Assembly: GCA_013400155.1 (NCBI GenBank)
Contig: VXBM01000045.1
Coordinates: 621,122-685,121 of the forward strand
From: Helopsaltes ochotensis
Taxonomy: Eukaryota > Chordata > Aves > Passeriformes > Locustellidae
Length of the DNA: 64,000 bases
Direction of reading: 5' to 3'
Under the pieces are notes generated by a model that worked only from the letters and a program-made list of their open reading frames with translations, was not told the DNA's origin and ran no database searches. The translations under genes were made by a program, and so were the position numbers. Shown here piece by piece: positions 53,101 through 59,100 of this stretch. Numbering within the stretch: position 1 is the stretch's first letter; the number at the start of each line of letters is the position of its first letter.

Positions 53101-56100
53101 ATCCTTCACCTCCAGGGCAAAGAACCTTATATTCAGCTGAAAACAAAACAGATTTATGAGAAATGATAGTAGAAATATTTTCAGCATAATTGTTTATGAA
53201 AACGGATCAGATTGTTAAAGATAATTTAAATGCAAATTTGCAAACTAACCAGCTAGAGATGTTAGGTTTTACTCTGTAACATCATCTGTTATTCCATTTC
53301 ATAATGTAGTTTTCATTGTAATAGCAAACTTGCTCAGAAGAGATAATAATATTCTGACTAAATAATCTTTCTGAAAGACTAGTAAAGTTTTTGGTGAAGA
53401 CCAGCGGAAGCCTGTCCCTTACATGTCCACAATAAATGCACACCAGTATTTGAGCTACCTGGCTAAATTAGGAAAAAACCCACCAAAGACATTGCTGTGT
53501 TTAAGGCAGGAAATGCAGACTTACTTGTGTTCACCAGTGGGCAGTGCTCACAGGGAACTCCCCAGGCCTTGCCCAGGGAGCAGCAACAGGAGGCCTTGGA
53601 AACACCCACTCCAATCTCATTGCTGCAGAAGGTGCCACCGTTATCTCCCCGAGTTTTGATGTCCAGGTAACAGTTGCCAGATCGTGTATCTATTCACAAT
53701 GCAGATAATAACAAACTCATCTTAGGAGAGAACAAAGAACAGCACATCCTCTCAGGGTGAGGGATACCTACAGATGGCTCCCAATTCTTGCAGGACACCA
53801 AAGCAAGTAAGTTGTGCTGCCCAGGGGGGCCCAGCATTTCCCACTTAGGTCAGTTGTTGGTGACCCATTCCTTGGCTTTTTTGGACTTTTCACAAAGTAG
53901 GAATTTTACTCATCAAGTCCAAGGGCATGTCAGCCAGACGTTTTCTCATTTTCACTCACATTTTCCTTCACATTTGCACATCTTCCCAGTTCCAGATATC
54001 CACTGTTTTCTCCTCTACTCAAGGTTTACAAGCAGGAAAGCATCTACTAAATGTTAGGAATTTCAAACACATTAAAATTTGAGAAGCATCCCTACACCCT
54101 CTTAAACAAACAAAACCAAAAAAATACTAGGATTACTAAGCAGTTGGAGCCTAATACAAGAGCATTTCCATTGGTCATGAAACTGCACCTAGCCAAGTGC
54201 ACTCAGTGCTCCAAGAGCACGGGTGGCTTCATGCCACAACTTCCTTGGCCGGCCATCTTGGGGCCAGCTGGATGTGGACTTAAGTTTGTTGAATTTTAAA
54301 ATTTTCTGCTGCTTGCTGTAAACAGTGGAGAGCTCTAAAAAGCCCCAGGGGGTTGGTTCTGGCAGCAGGGTAGTGCTGGCATGTTGCATCAAATCTGGAC
54401 ATGCTCCTGCTGCCCTATTACAGCTTCTAAGCCAGGGGCAGTGGGATGGGAATTGAAGAGCCTGATCAAGCCCTTTCCATGACCTGGGACTTCATTCCTA
54501 AGCAGTCAGGCTTGCAGCCCCTCTGTGGAACTTCACTTGTAAACAGCACAGGGAGGGGTCCCTTACCAACGCATCCAACTCGGGTGGGATTCAGCTCGAA
54601 GTCAGGAGGGCACTCACAGGTGTAACTACCAGCAGTGTTGATACACGTGCCACTGATGCAGGTTGTGGGGTCTGCACATTCATTAACATCTGCAAGAAAA
54701 ATGCCAGCACATGGTAAGCAAATATTCAAGGACACTAAACACCATTGATATATCAGGTACCGTATGCTGACAGACACAAATCCATTAGTTAAGAGATACT
54801 GGTCTCCAGAAAGCTCTAAAAAATAAACAGGTATTTTAGAAGAATGGTAGTCTGAGATGAATTCATCTTTTCATAGGAAAAAGAAAAAAGCTTAAGGGAA
54901 AGATACAAGACAAGGCCATGGCTTACTATCCAGTACTGTAAAAGGCACAACATCTCTGCCAGAGGGGTTCTCTCTGATCTGTTTTTCCCCTTCTTAAGAG
55001 GGTATCAGAGGTGAACAAAAAACAGTAAAGAGGAGCATAAAAAAGATATGAAGAATCCTGTATTATAGAGTAGGGGATTCTGTAGCTTCCTATATCCAGT
55101 TTGACTTGTACAGCTTCTTAAAATAATTTCTTAAGGAGCTGACTATGGCACTGACAAAAGATTAAAAAGCATGTTCAAAGTTTTACCTGTGCAGTTACCA
55201 CCACTTCTGTCCAGCTCGTAGCCCACTTCACACTCGCATCGGAAGAGTCCAGGGAGGTTATGACAAGTACCATAGACACAGATGTTAGGAAGTGAGCACT
55301 CATCAATATCTGATTAAGGAACAGGAGGGGGAAAATGAAATGTTTCCTTATCTTCTTGAGACATAGAGAACTGCAAACATTTTCAGTAGCATGGATCTGG
55401 AAGACAACATCTTCTGCACACCGTGTAAGACAAGAAAAAGTAACATGGAAGATCTGCATTGGAGCCTAAGGAATCCAATCCATAATGATTTTTTGGGGAA
55501 AAAGGCTCCTTCCAATCTCTCTGGAAGCTATGCCAGAAACTATCCTAGCTTATTAGTGGACTAATCTGACAAGTAGCAATATTAAACATAGCAGAAGATA
55601 ATGCCTTAATAAAATGAATTTTATCATAATTCAGCAGTCATCTGCAGAAAGCTGGACACCAAGAGAAAAGCTTGTGCCCAAAGGTGAACTTCATGTTCAT
55701 CTTCCGAGTTTCTGCCTTTGACAGATGTAAAGTTTGGCAAGCAGACACTTTTGTGCCTTTTCTCCAAATTACTGAGTCTGAATCAATATTTACTGAATGC
55801 CACATGCACTGCAGGAAGAACAACTAATTTGATACAATAAAAAAGTGTGTGTTTACAAAAGACCTTAAAATACTGCACTTAGTGTACACATCTGAGACAT
55901 GCAGGCAAGTCTGTTTTAGCAACAGGAGCTAGCCTCTAAAAACTGAGCTAAAAGGTTTGAAAGTAAATTGTTTCATGAAACATTATATGAAATCTAATAT
56001 TGGTTTCACTTAAAGAAAAACTCACTCTTAAATTATTTCACTTGGTAGATTTCTAAAAAATACATAGAACACTTTTTGAGGGGAAAAATCCTTTTTAAAG

Positions 56101-59100
56101 TGATGTGCTTATGAACTCCATTAAATACCAGTTGGTATGAGATATTACTATGTCAGATGATAAGGTTGCATCTTCTTGACTGACAACAGATCAGTGTTAT
56201 ATCAAATGAGGATTTCAAACATTCAAATCAAATATATGACCTTAATCATGTAGGTAACATTTGTTATTTGATTGTCTAGAATCTTTGCACATGCAAAGTT
56301 CTTACAGACGAGTTGTAAACTGTTAACTAACAGTTCACTTTTGAAACTGAACAAATAGTCATAAAGGATATTTTTTTGTGTGTGTGGACATACAAACTTT
56401 CTGCAAGGCTTCACACTCGGATTCTGCACCTCACAGAACCCCTTGAAGTGTATGCATTGTATGCATTGTATTGGCTACCACTGTTTTTCCGCTTCATACA
56501 CACCAATGCGAAGCAACAACTTTTTCTGTTTAATTGTTTTGAATTAAATGAAGAACTGGACATCAATGATCAAGAAGAAATGGCAGCTATCAGTGCCATT
56601 TGGATCACCAATCGGACCCCAAAATAATATATCATAAGATAGGCTTTGAAAAGCTGTTCTCTTTATACACAGCAGGTAGATGAACATCTAGAGGTCCATA
56701 ATAAATGTATGAAGTGCGAAAAAAGCAAATACTATTAAAAAAATTCATGCAGTTCTCAATACAACCACAACAGGAAACAATTTTAAAAAATTGGAACATA
56801 AAATACCATTAAGGCAGAATCTGTTGAGTGTTGTGTAAAGCTTACAAAGAATTACCTTCACATGCTTTTCCATCTACACTTGGCAAAAATCCCATATCAC
56901 ATTCACAGCGATACCCTCCAGGGGCATTGAGGCACTGCCCATTTTCACAGAGATTCAAGTTTTCTGAGCATTCATCAAGGTCTGCAAAAGGAAGGGATAA
57001 TGCAAGTTAGCAGTAAAGATGTTTTTTCCACCAACAATTGAGCTGAAGCATTCAGTGTTCCAAGCACTTTAATTATTCCATTATATCTGAACACGTGCAG
57101 AAGAAACAGCAATCTAGTTATGTGCAGAGGTAACAGCTCTGTATATTACTGACATGTTGCAAATACAGTTTCTAATCAAAAGGAAAACCAGAGGCACAGA
57201 CTCTTAGAGTAGCTCCAGTTAATAACAATGGGAGGCAGTCATATTTAGGGTCAAATTTAGACTCAGAATGAGCACGTGAAATTTATTATAGTTATTGTTT
57301 CTATTACAGCAAAGTCTAGAGGCAGTAACTGGGGAAAAAAAAAAAAGAGGTTTACTATGCAGTGAGCAAACATATGGTAATAGGCAGTTCTCCATGCCAA
57401 ACATCAGAACACTAAGTGGCATGAAAAGAACTTCATCAAAACTAAACTGCAGGTTAACAGCTGATGAGAAAAACAGCCGGGCTACTGGACTCCACTCACC
57501 TTCAGATAGATCACAGCCCTTACTCTCTAGCTGAAATGTTACACATCACAAAAACACCTCCTTATTGCAACAGAGTCTGGCTGGCAGCGTGAGTTTTGAA
57601 AGGTCCACGGCTGGTAAATCAAAAATCACCTACCAGGGGGAATGCTGCACACTGCACACTTTGGCAGAGGGCTTACAGAACATCTGAGTGCTCTAGTTTG
57701 AGTCTGAGACACCTCTTGAATTCACAAACAATAAGGTATCCAAATTAAAAAAAAAGTTCTACTGAATGCAGAAACTCTGTAAGCACCCCATCTGAAGGAT
57801 GTAGCTTACAGACTCCTGGAAATCATCATACAGGAAATTAACAAAGAGCACTGGGTTAGGAAGGCCACTGAGGAAGCTGAATCAGATTCAAGATGAAATT
57901 ATACTGAGAGAATTAAACAGGATTCCAAGGTCTGCTTGGAATTTGGAATTATTCAAATTCAGCCTTAAACCTGATAATCCAGATGCTCTAAAAACCTGCT
58001 GTAGTTGCCAGAGTGCTGCTGATCTGCCCTAGCTGAAAACGTGGCCCACCAGCTCTGTCACACGGCTCTGCTCCGAACAGCGTCACCCTCCACCGAGCAT
58101 CCCCAGCCACCCTGCGCTCCTCCATGCAAGAGCACGGCTCCCCATGACTAAGCACACATGAGCTAATCTGTTCTTCAAAGCAGAAGACTGAAGTGTGGGT
58201 GGGAAACATCTCTCCAGCAAAGTTTTATAATCTCATTTACAGTTTATAAAAATGAGGTTTCAGAAGCAGCTACTTCCTTCATTCTGCATGCCAGCACTGC
58301 GTCCTGACACCAGCTCTCAGGATGATGGAGTAAAGAAGACAGACATCACACACTCACTTGCGGAAAGGACAAACTTTTAGGCAATTTTGTGACGTAATTT
58401 TGATCCATATGCCCTACTATTTAAGCATTAAGGTGAGTAGCCAATGGACTAGTTTACTAAGTAGCCAAATTACATAATCAAGCACTGTTTTAATAATTTT
58501 GCCACTCATTTCAGCTAACAAGAAAAACTCAATGAAAAAAATGCATTTTATCAAGTGAAAAAATGTGATTGATTTAGACTGTGTATAATATATAATATTT
58601 ATTTTAAGCTATGGCAACCTAGGTGAAGGAGAGGACAATCAATGATGACATATTAATGAAAAGTTCAAATGTTTAAAAGCTGGGTTTGTGTATTGGATCA
58701 CAGACTAACGTAGGTTGCATGGTACCACTGGAGCTCATCCTTTGCTTTCCTGACAGCTCACCTGTACAAGTGAAACCATCCCCGGTGTAACCTTCTTTAC
58801 ACAGGCAGCGGTAAGAGCCCATTGTATTCTTGCAGTCAGCATGTGGGCTGCACATGTGGGTTCCATTGGAGCACTCATCCAGATCTTTAAAATAATAAAA
58901 AAAGGGGGGAAAAAACAAAAAAACCACAAACAAACAAAAAATTAGTTGAAAAACCACACGTGAGTACCACAAACTTTCAATAGTGTCTGGCACACAGAAG
59001 CTCTACTTTAAATAATCTTCCATAATAAAACATACATGTGGCCATCTGAAAAAGTGGGGAACAGCTTATTTGCAGCCCATCAAAGAAGTCTGACAAGGTA

